Positions 24,974 to 33,405 of a stretch of DNA of 64,000 nt are shown here, piece by piece. Made by a program: the position numbers and the translations under genes. Each line of letters starts with the position of its first letter. The first letter of the stretch is position 1. The notes beneath the pieces were generated by a model. The model made no database searches and was not told the origin of the DNA. It saw only the letters and a program-made list of their open reading frames with translations. Origin of the DNA: Pseudomonas peradeniyensis (GTDB lineage: Bacteria > Pseudomonadota > Gammaproteobacteria > Pseudomonadales > Pseudomonadaceae); assembly GCF_014268935.2 (NCBI RefSeq), contig NZ_JABWRJ020000003.1, forward strand, positions 310,001 to 374,000, read 5' to 3'.

Positions 24974-25452
24974 GCGATGCGCGCAGGCTCGCACGGCGGG
25001 CGCGTATGCTGCGCTGGCTGCTGAACTTCTACCCGCCCTACCTGGGCGCCGGTATCCACATCCAGGAAATCAGCCCGGACATGCGCAGCGTCAAGGTGCG
25101 CATGAAGCTGACACGGTGGAATCGCAACTACGTCGGCACCCAGTTCGGCGGCAGCCTGTACGCGATGGTCGATCCGTTCTACATGCTGCTGCTGATCGAG
25201 CAGCTGGGGCGTGAATACATCGTCTGGGACAAGGCCGCCAGCATCGATTTCATCTCGCCGGGCAAGGGCCCGGTGTATGCCGAGTTCCACGTCGACGACG
25301 CGCTGCTGGACGAAATCCGCCAGCAGACCGCCAGCGGCAAGAAATACCTGCCCCGGCTGCAGGTGGAGATCCGCGACGGCGCCGGCGAGCTGGTGGCGCG
25401 GGTCGACAAAACCCTATACGTGCGGCTCAAGCCGCAAGCGAGGCAGGCGTAA
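24970..25452 (+). CDS. DUF4442 hotdog-fold thioesterase-like protein
   Basis: A 160-residue protein with the DUF4442 hotdog fold. Recognisable parts are NFYPPYLGAGIHIQEISPD, MKLTRWNRNYVGTQFGGSLY and VWDKAASIDFISPGKG. Homologues are thought to hydrolyse acyl thioesters, but no substrate is established. It lies exactly between two ubiquinone hydroxylase genes, coupled to ubiH by ATGA and three bases from ubiI, which suggests a role in quinone or membrane-lipid metabolism. Confidence 0.85.
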   Translation: MSDARRLARRARMLRWLLNFYPPYLGAGIHIQEISPDMRSVKVRMKLTRWNRNYVGTQFGGSLYAMVDPFYMLLLIEQLGREYIVWDKAASIDFISPGKGPVYAEFHVDDALLDEIRQQTASGKKYLPRLQVEIRDGAGELVARVDKTLYVRLKPQARQA

Positions 25453-25455
25453 GGC

Positions 25456-26679
25456 ATGGAAATGCGCGCAGATCTGTTGATTGTCGGTGCCGGTATGGTC
25501 GGCAGCGCCCTGGCCCTGGCCCTGCGCCACAGTGGCCTGGAGGTGCTCCTGCTCGATGGCGGGCCGATGACGGTCAAGCCGTTTGACGGCGAGGCACCTT
25601 TCGAGCCGCGGGTCAGTGCCCTGTCGGCGGCCAGCCAGCGCATTCTCGAGCGCCTCGGGGCCTGGGACGGCATCGCCCGGCGGCGTGTCTCGCCGTACTC
25701 GGACATGCATGTCTGGGACGGCAGCGGCACCGGCGAGATCCATTTCTCGGCGGCCAGCGTGCATGCCGAGGTGCTGGGTCATATCGTCGAGAACCGTGTG
25801 GTCCAGGATGGCCTGCTGGAGCGCCTGCACGACAGCGATGTCGGGCTGCTGGCCAACGCTCGCCTGGAGCAGCTGCGCCGCTCCGGCGATGAGTGGCTGC
25901 TGACCCTGGCCGATGGCCGCAAGCTGCGCGCGCCGCTGGTGATCGCCGCCGATGGCGCCAACTCGGCGGTACGCCGCCTGGCCGGCTGCGCGACCCGCGA
26001 GTGGGATTACCTGCACCACGCCATCGTCACCAGCGTGCGCTGCAGCGAGGCGCACCGGGCCACGGCCTGGCAGCGCTTCACCGACGAAGGCCCGCTGGCA
26101 TTTCTGCCGCTCAGCCGCGATGGCCGCCAGGACTGGTGTTCGATCGTCTGGTCGACCACCCCGGAGCAGGCCGAGCAGGTCATGGCGATGGATGACGCGA
26201 GCTTCCGCCAGGCACTTGAGCGGGCGTTCGAGGGGCGTCTGGGCGATGTGCTGGAGGCGGATCCGCGGGTCTGCGTGCCGCTGCGCCAGCGTCATGCCAA
26301 GCGCTACGTGGAAGAGGGACTGGCGCTGATCGGCGATGCCGCCCACACCATCCACCCGTTGGCCGGGCAGGGGGTCAACCTGGGCTTTCTCGACGCCGCG
26401 GTGCTGGCCGAGGAGCTGGTCCGCGCCTGCGAGCGTGGCGAGCGCCTGGCCGATGTGAAGGTGCTGAGCCGCTTCGAGCGGCGACGCATGCCGCACAACC
26501 TGGCGTTGATGGCGGCGATGGAGGGCTTCGAGCGCCTGTTCCAGGCCAATCCGCTGCCCCTGCGCTGGCTGCGCAACAGCGGCCTGAAGCTGGTGGAGCA
26601 GATGCCCGAGGCCAAGGCACTGTTCGTGCGCCAGGCGCTGGGGTTGTCCGGGGACCTGCCGGAGCTGGCCAGGGCGTGA
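25456..26679 (+). CDS. ubiI: UbiI/VisC-type ubiquinone hydroxylase
   Basis: A 407-residue FAD monooxygenase related to UbiH, most like UbiI (VisC), the C5 hydroxylase of aerobic ubiquinone synthesis. FAD motifs are LLIVGAGMVGSALALALR at the N-terminus, VIAADGANSAVRRLAG near 160 and GDAAHTIHPLAGQGVNLGFL near 295. The ATG at 25456 follows the DUF4442 stop by three bases. UbiI and UbiF are hard to separate by eye, so the exact position hydroxylated is inferred from gene order. Confidence 0.85.
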   Translation: MEMRADLLIVGAGMVGSALALALRHSGLEVLLLDGGPMTVKPFDGEAPFEPRVSALSAASQRILERLGAWDGIARRRVSPYSDMHVWDGSGTGEIHFSAASVHAEVLGHIVENRVVQDGLLERLHDSDVGLLANARLEQLRRSGDEWLLTLADGRKLRAPLVIAADGANSAVRRLAGCATREWDYLHHAIVTSVRCSEAHRATAWQRFTDEGPLAFLPLSRDGRQDWCSIVWSTTPEQAEQVMAMDDASFRQALERAFEGRLGDVLEADPRVCVPLRQRHAKRYVEEGLALIGDAAHTIHPLAGQGVNLGFLDAAVLAEELVRACERGERLADVKVLSRFERRRMPHNLALMAAMEGFERLFQANPLPLRWLRNSGLKLVEQMPEAKALFVRQALGLSGDLPELARA

Positions 26680-26713
26680 GTGCCGGGGGCCGGCTGGCGG
26701 CCCCGGCAAGGGA

Positions 26714-27514
26714 TCAGGCGGCGCGCATCACGCTCATGCGCCCGACCAACGGCAGCTTGCCGAGCAGGCCGAACAGGGGCGCCGTCCAGCGCACCAGCGC
26801 CGCGCTGGCCTTGGCCGCCAGGGGCGTGTGGCAGCTCCAGCCCAGTGCCAGCACCGCCATCAACAGGCCGCCGATGTAGTCGTCCTGCCCCCAATGGGCG
26901 CCGGCCACCAGGCGCGGCAGCATGAACAGCAAGGCCAGTGCCCAGATCACCAGGTGCTGCACCAGGCGGCGGCTGAACAGGCTCATGAACAGCGCCCAGA
27001 TCAGCAGCACCGAGGCGTGGTCACCCGGGAAACTCTGGCTGGAACGGTCCTTCAGTTCCCACTTTGCTTCCATGTGTGGGTAGAAGTCGCTCAGGTGCAC
27101 GGCGTTGTCGAACACCATTGACGGGCTGTTGTGTTGCCAGCCCATTGCGCTGACCCACTTGGAAAACAGCGCGCGAATCACCACTAAGAGGAGTAGGGTG
27201 ACCAGGAATCCGAAAAACGCCTGGCGCGCCTGGGTGGCCTTGAATACCCAATCGCCGCGGATCAGCAGCGACAGCATGATCAGGCCGACCAGGATGTCGA
27301 ACGGACGCAAGCTGCCGACCGCCCAGATCGACCGCCAGACCAGGTTGTCGGCCAGGGGCGCATTGAGGCTGTGGAACAGCCACTCGTCGAAAGTCAGGCA
27401 CAGGATCTGGCCAACGGGCCACAACCAGAAACACAGTAATGCGATGGGTAGCAGGGTGCAGGCTGCCAAGGGGCCCCAGGACCACCTTGCTTGGAACAGT
27501 GGTCGATTGTCCAT
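26714..27514 (-). CDS. PAP2-family lipid phosphatase
   Basis: A 266-residue inner-membrane phosphatase or phosphotransferase with six hydrophobic helices. The second PAP2 motif reads SFPGDHASV (catalytic His) and the third RLVAGAHWGQDD (second His and Asp). A large periplasmic loop lies at about 115-160. Such proteins act on undecaprenyl pyrophosphate, lipid A or phosphatidate; which one is not decidable here. The ATG at 27514 has GAGG about six bases upstream. It converges on ubiI and diverges from hslO. Confidence 0.83.
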   Translation of the reverse strand: MDNRPLFQARWSWGPLAACTLLPIALLCFWLWPVGQILCLTFDEWLFHSLNAPLADNLVWRSIWAVGSLRPFDILVGLIMLSLLIRGDWVFKATQARQAFFGFLVTLLLLVVIRALFSKWVSAMGWQHNSPSMVFDNAVHLSDFYPHMEAKWELKDRSSQSFPGDHASVLLIWALFMSLFSRRLVQHLVIWALALLFMLPRLVAGAHWGQDDYIGGLLMAVLALGWSCHTPLAAKASAALVRWTAPLFGLLGKLPLVGRMSVMRAA

Positions 27515-27623
27515 AAAATACCTCGATATCCAGCAGGATTTGAGCGCCTCGTAGGGCGCTCTACGACGGACCTTTCGGTCTCCTGTAATTATTTTGTAAT
27601 CATTTTTAGAAAGCCAGACAACC

Positions 27624-28526
27624 ATGAGCGACTTGCCAGATACCGATTTCACCCAACGCTTCCTGTTCGATGACCGCGACGTGCGCGGCGAAATGGTCGC
27701 GTTGGAACGCAGCTACGCCGAGGTGCTGGCCAAGCACGACTATCCGCAGCCGGTGCAGCACCTGCTGGGTGAGCTCATGGCCGCCGCCGCGCTGCTGGTC
27801 GGCACCCTGAAGTTCGACGGGTTGCTGGTGCTCCAGGCGCAGTCCCAGGGCCCGGTGCCGCTGTTGGCCATCGAGTACACCAGCGAGCACGACATCCGTG
27901 GCCTGGCGCGCTACGAGGCCGAGCAGATCAAGGCGGATGCCGGCCTTGCCGACCTGATGCCGGGCGGTCACCTGGTGCTGACCATCATTCCGGTCAACGG
28001 CCAGCGCTACCAGGGCACCGTAGAGCTGGACGGCAAGGACCTGTCGGAGTGCTTCACCAACTACTTCGTCATGTCGCAGCAGGTGAATACCTGCATCTCC
28101 CTGGCCGCCGATGGCGCCCGCGCCCGTGGCCTGCTGGTGCAGCAGCTGCCGGCCGAGATCCACAAGGACAGCGAGGAGCGCGAGGAAAGCTGGGCCCACG
28201 TCAAGGCCCTGGCCAACACCGTGAAGAGCGAGGAACTGCTCGGCCTGGACAACGAAACCGTGTTGCATCGCCTGTACCACGAGGACGCGGTTCGCCTGTT
28301 CGATATCCAGCCGCTACGCTTCCGTTGCAGCTGCTCGCGCGAGCGTTCCGGCAACGCCCTGGTCAGCCTCGGCGAGCAGGATGCCAAGGCGCTGGTGGCC
28401 GAATGCGGCGGCCAGGTCGAGATCGATTGCCAGTTCTGCAACGAGCGCTATCTCTTCGATGCAAGCGATGTGGCGCAATTGTTTGCCGGTGGCGGCACCG
28501 AGGCGCCGTCAGAAACTCAGCACTGA
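27624..28526 (+). CDS. hslO: redox-regulated chaperone Hsp33
   Basis: A 300-residue holdase chaperone activated by oxidation. The C-terminal redox switch has the four zinc-binding cysteines as RCSCSRE (about 235) and CQFCNE (about 268), spaced as in Hsp33. The N-terminal domain contains [15 protein letters not shown], and the linker [20 protein letters not shown] is typical. The start is ATG 27624 after an A/T-rich leader. It precedes pckA, as in P. aeruginosa. Confidence 0.94.
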   Translation: MSDLPDTDFTQRFLFDDRDVRGEMVALERSYAEVLAKHDYPQPVQHLLGELMAAAALLVGTLKFDGLLVLQAQSQGPVPLLAIEYTSEHDIRGLARYEAEQIKADAGLADLMPGGHLVLTIIPVNGQRYQGTVELDGKDLSECFTNYFVMSQQVNTCISLAADGARARGLLVQQLPAEIHKDSEEREESWAHVKALANTVKSEELLGLDNETVLHRLYHEDAVRLFDIQPLRFRCSCSRERSGNALVSLGEQDAKALVAECGGQVEIDCQFCNERYLFDASDVAQLFAGGGTEAPSETQH

Positions 28527-28537
28527 AACGGTTCACT

Positions 28538-28585
28538 ACAGGATAATCTCCTGTCGAATTGCGCAAAAACGCAGTTCTGACAGGA
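28538..28585 (+). other. hairpin-forming leader upstream of pckA
   Basis: ACAGGA (28538-28543) can pair with TCCTGT (28549-28554), and the same TCCTGT can pair with a second ACAGGA at 28580-28585. The two mutually exclusive hairpins lie between hslO and pckA, ahead of a T-rich run and a CATAAT box (28614-28619). This could be an hslO terminator or a regulatory site; no function is shown. Confidence 0.3.
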
Positions 28586-28705
28586 GGGGCCTACTTTTTT
28601 TGGGCGTTTCTGGCATAATCCGGCCACTTTTTTCGCTGTAGTAGTTTTTTCGAGACGACTACAAAACGTTTGGAGCACTCGGCCTCGGGCCGGATGGGGT
28701 ATCTC

Positions 28706-30247
28706 ATGACGCAAGCCAACAACACCGTGTACACCGACCTGAGCGTCGATGAGCTGGTAAAAGAAGCGCTGTCCCGCGGTGAAGGCGTGCTGGCCGATAC
28801 TGGCGCGCTGGTGGTGGAAACCGGTCACCGCACCGGCCGTTCGCCGGCTGACCGTTTCATCGTCGAAGAACCGTCCACCCAGGACCAGATTGGCTGGGGC
28901 CCGATCAACCGCAAGTTCCCGGCCGACAAGTTCGATGCCCTGTGGGACCGCGTCGAGGCGTTCAACAACGCCCAGGATCACTTCGTTTCCTACGTTCACG
29001 TAGGCGCTGCGGCCGAGCACTACCTGCCGGTCAAGATGACCACCCAGACCGCCTGGCAGAACCTGTTCGGCCGTTGCCTGTTCATCAATCCCGAGCAGTA
29101 CAACCCGGCTGGCCGTGGTGAGTGGCAGATCCTCAACGTCGCCAACTTCGAGTGCGTGCCTGAGCGTGACGGCACCAACTCCGATGGCTGCGTGATCATC
29201 AACTTCGCCCAGAAGAAGGTGCTGATCGCCGGCATGCGTTACGCCGGTGAAATGAAGAAAGCCATGTTCTCGGTGCAGAACTTCCTGCTGCCGGCCGCCG
29301 ACGTGCTGCCGATGCACTGCGCCGCCAACATCGGCGAAGAGGGCGATGTCACCCTGTTCTTCGGCCTGTCCGGCACCGGCAAGACCACCCTGTCGGCCGA
29401 CGAAAGCCGTTACCTGATCGGTGACGACGAGCACGGCTGGGGTGAGGGCGTGGTCTTCAACATCGAAGGCGGTTGCTATGCCAAGTGCATCGACCTCTCC
29501 GAGAAGAACGAGCCGGTCATCTGGAAAGCCATCAAGCACGGCGCGGTGCTGGAAAACGTCGTGATCGACGCCAACAAGCACGCCGACTACGCCGACGTGA
29601 GCCTGACCCAGAACAGCCGTGCCGCCTATCCGCTGGCGCACGTCGAGAAGGTCTCGGCAGAGAACCTGGGCGGTGAGCCGAACGCGGTCATCTTCCTGAC
29701 CTGCGACCTGACCGGCGTACTGCCTCCGGTGTCGATCCTGAACAACGAGCAGGCGGCCTACCACTTCCTGTCCGGCTACACCGCGCTGGTCGGTTCCACC
29801 GAAATGGGTTCGGGCGGCGGCATCAAGTCGACCTTCTCTACCTGCTTCGGCGCACCGTTCTTCCCGCGTCCGGCCGGTGTGTACGCCGAACTGCTGATCA
29901 AGCGTATCAAGGCGTTCGGCTCCAAGGTCTACCTGGTCAACACTGGCTGGACCGGTGGTGGCTACGGCGTTGGCAAGCGCTTCAGCATCCCGACTACCCG
30001 TGGCGTGATCGCTGCCATCCAGAGCGGCGCTCTGGTCGGTGCCGAGACCGAGCACCTGGACATCATCAACCTGGACGTGCCGAAGGCTGTTCCGGGCGTC
30101 GAGACCGAGCTGCTCAACCCACGCAACACCTGGGCTGACAAGGCTGCCTACGACGAAGCCGCCAAGGGCCTGGCCACGCTGTTCACCGAGAACTTCAAGA
30201 AGTTCGACGTTTCCGACGCCATCAAGGCCGCTGGTCCGCAGCTGTAA
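28706..30247 (+). CDS. pckA: ATP-dependent phosphoenolpyruvate carboxykinase
   Basis: A 513-residue gluconeogenic enzyme converting oxaloacetate and ATP to PEP. The P-loop [16 protein letters not shown] and the following [10 protein letters not shown] are the ATP and metal motifs; [12 protein letters not shown] binds oxaloacetate, and [14 protein letters not shown] is the lid region. I chose ATG 28706 (MTQANNTVY), preceded by GGATGGGG. Codon use is more biased than in the neighbours, as expected for a highly expressed enzyme. A strong terminator follows 20 bases after the stop. Confidence 0.96.
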   Translation: MTQANNTVYTDLSVDELVKEALSRGEGVLADTGALVVETGHRTGRSPADRFIVEEPSTQDQIGWGPINRKFPADKFDALWDRVEAFNNAQDHFVSYVHVGAAAEHYLPVKMTTQTAWQNLFGRCLFINPEQYNPAGRGEWQILNVANFECVPERDGTNSDGCVIINFAQKKVLIAGMRYAGEMKKAMFSVQNFLLPAADVLPMHCAANIGEEGDVTLFFGLSGTGKTTLSADESRYLIGDDEHGWGEGVVFNIEGGCYAKCIDLSEKNEPVIWKAIKHGAVLENVVIDANKHADYADVSLTQNSRAAYPLAHVEKVSAENLGGEPNAVIFLTCDLTGVLPPVSILNNEQAAYHFLSGYTALVGSTEMGSGGGIKSTFSTCFGAPFFPRPAGVYAELLIKRIKAFGSKVYLVNTGWTGGGYGVGKRFSIPTTRGVIAAIQSGALVGAETEHLDIINLDVPKAVPGVETELLNPRNTWADKAAYDEAAKGLATLFTENFKKFDVSDAIKAAGPQL

Positions 30248-30266
30248 GCTGCAGCCGGTTCGGATG

Positions 30267-30293
30267 AAAAGCCGCCCTTCGGGGCGGCTTTTT
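30267..30293 (+). terminator. pckA terminator
   Basis: GCCGCCC-TTCG-GGGCGGC hairpin at 30271-30288 with a stable TTCG tetraloop, preceded by AAAA and followed by TTTTT. Confidence 0.92.
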
Positions 30294-30463
30294 CGTATCT
30301 GAAAACCTGCTTTGGGTGCTGTGTCTACTGAGGCTATCGTAAGGAAGGCCAGCTCCTACAGGCTTTACACGCCGTTCCTGAAGGTTTGTCGGATTGCTGC
30401 ATCAATACAGCACGGCCAGAATCTGTTTCACTTGCAGGGCACCCACCAGAAAGCAGATGCCTC

Positions 30464-30898
30464 ATGACAGAATCCCCCCAACGCTCCGCCTTCTCCCATT
30501 TCCACCCCATCCTTACCCGCCCGCAGGACAACGACCACAATGGTCACCTCGCTGGCGCCACCGTGCATGCCTTCTTCGAAACAGCCATCCAGGCCTTCCT
30601 GGTCGAACAGGCCGAACTGGACCTGCGCGACGGTGAGCTGGCCGGCTTCGTCGTCAGCTCGGCCGCGGACTTCTTCGCCTTGCCGGGCTTTCCCGACGTT
30701 CTCGAGGTGGGCCTGGGCGTGACACGCCTGGCAGGCAGTACCGTGGAGTTCCGCCTGGCGCTGTTCCGCCCGGGCGAGGCCGAGGCCTGCGCGGCGGGGA
30801 GTGTGGTGCAGGTGTTCATCGAGCGGGCCTCGGGCCGTCCGGTGGCGCTGCCGGAAACGCTGCAGCTGATCCTCGCCGGACTGTCGCTCAATCGTTGA
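30464..30898 (+). CDS. hotdog-fold acyl-CoA thioesterase
   Basis: A 144-residue single-domain thioesterase of the 4-hydroxybenzoyl-CoA/YbgC type. The family motif appears as TRPQDNDHNGHLAGATVHAF with the conserved Asp and Gly-His near residue 20, followed by ETAIQAFL and a VVSSAADFFALPGFPD strand region. The ATG at 30464 is preferred; a TTG at 30386 adds 26 residues unlike the family. Its 3' end overlaps the convergent regulator gene by 11 bases. Substrate unknown. Confidence 0.82.
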   Translation: MTESPQRSAFSHFHPILTRPQDNDHNGHLAGATVHAFFETAIQAFLVEQAELDLRDGELAGFVVSSAADFFALPGFPDVLEVGLGVTRLAGSTVEFRLALFRPGEAEACAAGSVVQVFIERASGRPVALPETLQLILAGLSLNR

Positions 30899-31544
30899 GG
30901 CGAATGATCCCCTCGCGCACGGCGAACAGCACCAGGCCGGGCACGTCGTGGATCTGCAGGCGGTGCATGATCTGCGAGCGGTGAGCCTCGACGGTCTTGA
31001 TGCTCAGGCCCAGGCCGTCGGCGATGGAGCGTGTGGTCTCGCCACGGGCGATCAGGCGCAGGATCTCCAGCTGGCGGGTGGTCAGCGGCGGTGTCTGGAC
31101 TTGGCTGACGACGCGCTTGCGGCTGTGCTTCAGGGCCTGGCCGATGACCATCGGCAGTACCGCCGACGACAGGAACTGACCGCCACCGCGCAGGGTCTGC
31201 AGGGCCTGCTCCAGTTCGCTCACCGTGGCGTTCTTGAGCAGGAAGCCATGGGCGCCCAGCTGCAGGCAGCTCATCACATGCTCGAGCTCCGAACGTGGCG
31301 AGAACATCAGCACCCGGCAGGCGGGGGCACGGATGAACAGCTCCTGCAGGGCCTGCTGGCTGTCCAGCTCGCCGCTCATGTCGAGCACCACGATGTCCGG
31401 CTTGAGTTTTTCCGCAAGGCTCACGGCCGTCATGGCATCGCCGGTGTCGCCCACCACGACGAAGTCTTTCTTCTGTTCAAGCAGGGCGCGCAGGCCGGCG
31501 CGGAAGAGCGGCGAGTGATCGGCAAGCAGGATTCGGCAGGGCAT
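30888..31544 (-). CDS. LuxR/NarL-type response regulator with altered acidic pocket
   Basis: A 218-residue protein with an N-terminal REC domain (about 1-120) and a C-terminal LuxR helix-turn-helix (about 150-210: LTTRQLEILRLIARGETTRS, LGLSIKTVEAHRSQIMHRL). The probable phosphoacceptor is Asp in IVVLDMSGE, and the conserved Lys lies in FLLKNAT. The normally paired acidic residues (ADDHP) read ADHSP, so one magnesium ligand is missing and phosphorylation may be weak or absent. No histidine kinase is adjacent; the neighbour is a CheR-like methyltransferase. I chose ATG 31544; a TTG at 31565 is upstream. Confidence 0.82.
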   Translation of the reverse strand: MPCRILLADHSPLFRAGLRALLEQKKDFVVVGDTGDAMTAVSLAEKLKPDIVVLDMSGELDSQQALQELFIRAPACRVLMFSPRSELEHVMSCLQLGAHGFLLKNATVSELEQALQTLRGGGQFLSSAVLPMVIGQALKHSRKRVVSQVQTPPLTTRQLEILRLIARGETTRSIADGLGLSIKTVEAHRSQIMHRLQIHDVPGLVLFAVREGIIRLND

Positions 31545-31662
31545 GGATAAGGGCCTGTTTCGCAAGGGAAGGGGGGCGGCAGGCCTGCTCGATCCGAAAG
31601 CGCACTGCCGCGCGGTTGCGCGATCAGTCCTTGTCTGCCGATGGGCGCGGCAGTGCCTCTTA

Positions 31663-32472
31663 TCATAGGCGTTCGAACACCGACGGCAGTAGTGGACGCA
31701 GGGGCAGGCCCAGGGCGTGGACGCTCTCGCTGTGACCGATGATCAACAGGCCACCGGGGCGCAGGTGTGCCAGCAGACGCTGGAGTACCTCGTTCTTGTA
31801 CCGTGGCGCCAGGTTCGACAACAGGTTGCGCAACAGGATGACGTCGAAGCTGCCGAGCTGTTCGGGCAGGGGCTGGATCAGGTTGAGCGCCTCGAAGCGC
31901 ACCTGCTCGCGCAGGGGCGCGGTGACCCGCAGCCGGCCAGCCATCTCGTCGACGCCGCACAGGCAGTGGCGGGCCAGCCAGCCTTCGGGGAAGTAGCGTG
32001 CCTGGGCGATGTCGTAGATGCCGGCAGCGGCGGTCTCCAGCAGTTTTGGGTCGAAGTCGCTGGCCAGCACCTGCCAGCCGGGATGGCGGGCGTTTTCGGC
32101 GGCGACCATGGCCAGGCTCCAGGCTTCCTCCCCGGTGGCGCAGGCGGCGCTCCACAGGCGTGCGGGGTGGTCGAGGTCGGCCAGCCAGCGGGCCAGGCAT
32201 TCGAAGTGGCGATGCTCACGAAAGAAGTAGCTGTCACGGGCGACCAACAGGCGCAGCAGGTGCTCGTGTTCCTCCGCGCCCCGGGGGCTGTCGAGCAGGG
32301 CGAGGTAGCGCTCGAAGTCCGACAGGCCCAGGGCCTTGAGGCGCTTGTGCAGGCGCGCCGCGACCACGGCGCGGCGGTCGTCGGCCAGTTGCACGCCGGT
32401 GGCCTGTACGACCCGCTGGCGAATCGACGCAAAGCTGGCTTCGCCGAGCAGTGGCGGGCGACGACCGGGCAT
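31663..32472 (-). CDS. CheR-family methyltransferase, solitary
   Basis: A 269-residue SAM-dependent O-methyltransferase of the CheR type, which methylates glutamates on chemoreceptors. The N-terminal helical domain (about 12-75) includes RLLVARDSYFFREHRHFECL; the SAM site is SAACATGEEAWSLAM; a later motif is DVILLRNLLSNL, and the strand LLIIGHSESV closes the fold. No chemoreceptor, cheB or kinase is nearby. With the adjacent LuxR-type regulator it may belong to an alternative signalling pathway. ATG 32472 is preceded by AGAGG. Confidence 0.85.
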   Translation of the reverse strand: MPGRRPPLLGEASFASIRQRVVQATGVQLADDRRAVVAARLHKRLKALGLSDFERYLALLDSPRGAEEHEHLLRLLVARDSYFFREHRHFECLARWLADLDHPARLWSAACATGEEAWSLAMVAAENARHPGWQVLASDFDPKLLETAAAGIYDIAQARYFPEGWLARHCLCGVDEMAGRLRVTAPLREQVRFEALNLIQPLPEQLGSFDVILLRNLLSNLAPRYKNEVLQRLLAHLRPGGLLIIGHSESVHALGLPLRPLLPSVFERL

Positions 32473-32627
32473 CCTTCAGCCTCTCCTGGCCCGGGGCAGA
32501 CAGACGGGGTCGGTGATGATCGTGCGCATTCCCTGCGTCCTGTGCTTGATCGAAACAGCGATGATAACTAGTGGCTAGTGGCCTCCATATCGGGGCAGCC
32601 CCTAATCCTCTGGTGGGTATGCAAACG

Positions 32628-32655
32628 AAAAGGCCCTGCCGATGAGGGCAGGGCC
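32628..32655 (-). terminator. terminator of the glycine-zipper gene
   Basis: On the minus strand GGCCCTGCC and GGCAGGGCC form a perfect 9-bp stem around a 6-base loop (CTCATC), followed by TTTT. It lies 26 bases after the stop. Confidence 0.88.
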
Positions 32656-32681
32656 TTAGGCCTCAGGCGTAAGCCAGGCGA

Positions 32682-33161
32682 TCAGTCATGGCGCCAGTGG
32701 CGCTTGTGCTTGCGATGGCCGTAGTGGTGGCCGCGGTCGTAGTAGCGGCGATCGTCGTAGTCGCGACGGTAGCGACGCTCGTGGCGTTCGTCTTCGTCGG
32801 CCTTGTTGCCCATGTAGTTGCCCAGTGCGCCACCGGCGCCACCACCGGCGGCCGCGCCGATGTAGCTGCCGGTGGTGCCGCCCACGGAGCGACCCACCAC
32901 GTTGCCGCCCGCGGCGCCCAGTGCGCCACCGATGGCGGCTTCGCCGCGTTGGCGCTTGTCGGCACCCAAGGCGCCGCCGGCCGCGCCGCCCAGGCCGGCA
33001 CCGATGGCACCGCCGGTGCTACCGCCGATGGAGTTGCCCACCACGGAGCCGAGTACCCCACCCAATGCGCCGCCAATGCCGGCTTCGGTGGTGCCGCCTG
33101 CCATGGCAACGCCGCTGAGCAGACCAAAAGACAACAACAGAATCGAGGAGTACTTCTTCAT
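32682..33161 (-). CDS. glycine-zipper cell-envelope protein with His/Arg-rich tail
   Basis: A 159-residue secreted or outer-membrane-associated protein. The signal peptide is MKKYSSILLLSFGLLSGVAMA. Residues 24-120 are almost pure Gly/Ala/Ser glycine-zipper sequence (GGALGGVLGSVVGNSIGG and similar repeats), which suggests membrane-inserting helices. The last 35 residues are charged and rich in Tyr, His and Arg. I chose ATG 33161, with GAGG upstream; a start at 33254 would add 31 residues before the signal peptide. Function unknown; related proteins are SlyB/Rcn-like or YMGG types. Confidence 0.8.
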   Translation of the reverse strand: MKKYSSILLLSFGLLSGVAMAGGTTEAGIGGALGGVLGSVVGNSIGGSTGGAIGAGLGGAAGGALGADKRQRGEAAIGGALGAAGGNVVGRSVGGTTGSYIGAAAGGGAGGALGNYMGNKADEDERHERRYRRDYDDRRYYDRGHHYGHRKHKRHWRHD

Positions 33162-33321
33162 CAAGAGAGCCTCAGAGGGATGACGAAGCGGAATTTGAGG
33201 CTCGCCGAGGCGCCTGGCAATCGGAATCCGACGAGTAGCACGAGTTGTACACAATTCTCTAAGTTATTGAATTATGTATGAAACTTTTGCGATTTTCGGT
33301 TGTCTGAGCTATTTATGACGA

Positions 33322-33353
33322 AGCCCTGAACCGTTGCGGAACAGGGCTTTTTT
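33322..33353 (+). terminator. rightward terminator with no recognised upstream gene
   Basis: AGCCCTG (33322-33328) pairs with CAGGGCT (33342-33348) and is followed by TTTTTT. On the plus strand no gene precedes it, since flanking genes run leftward. It could end a small RNA transcribed from the A/T-rich stretch 33240-33320, or end antisense transcription. Confidence 0.6.
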
Positions 33354-33405
33354 GTGGGCAATTGTCGGGATCTGCGCTTGCCCCCTGTAGGAGCGGCGCA
33401 GGGCA

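Noticed and set aside
32682..33161. Glycine-rich repeats as a DNA tandem repeat or CRISPR array
   Set aside because: Periodicity comes from Gly/Ala codons in a protein with a good signal peptide; there are no constant repeats with unique spacers.
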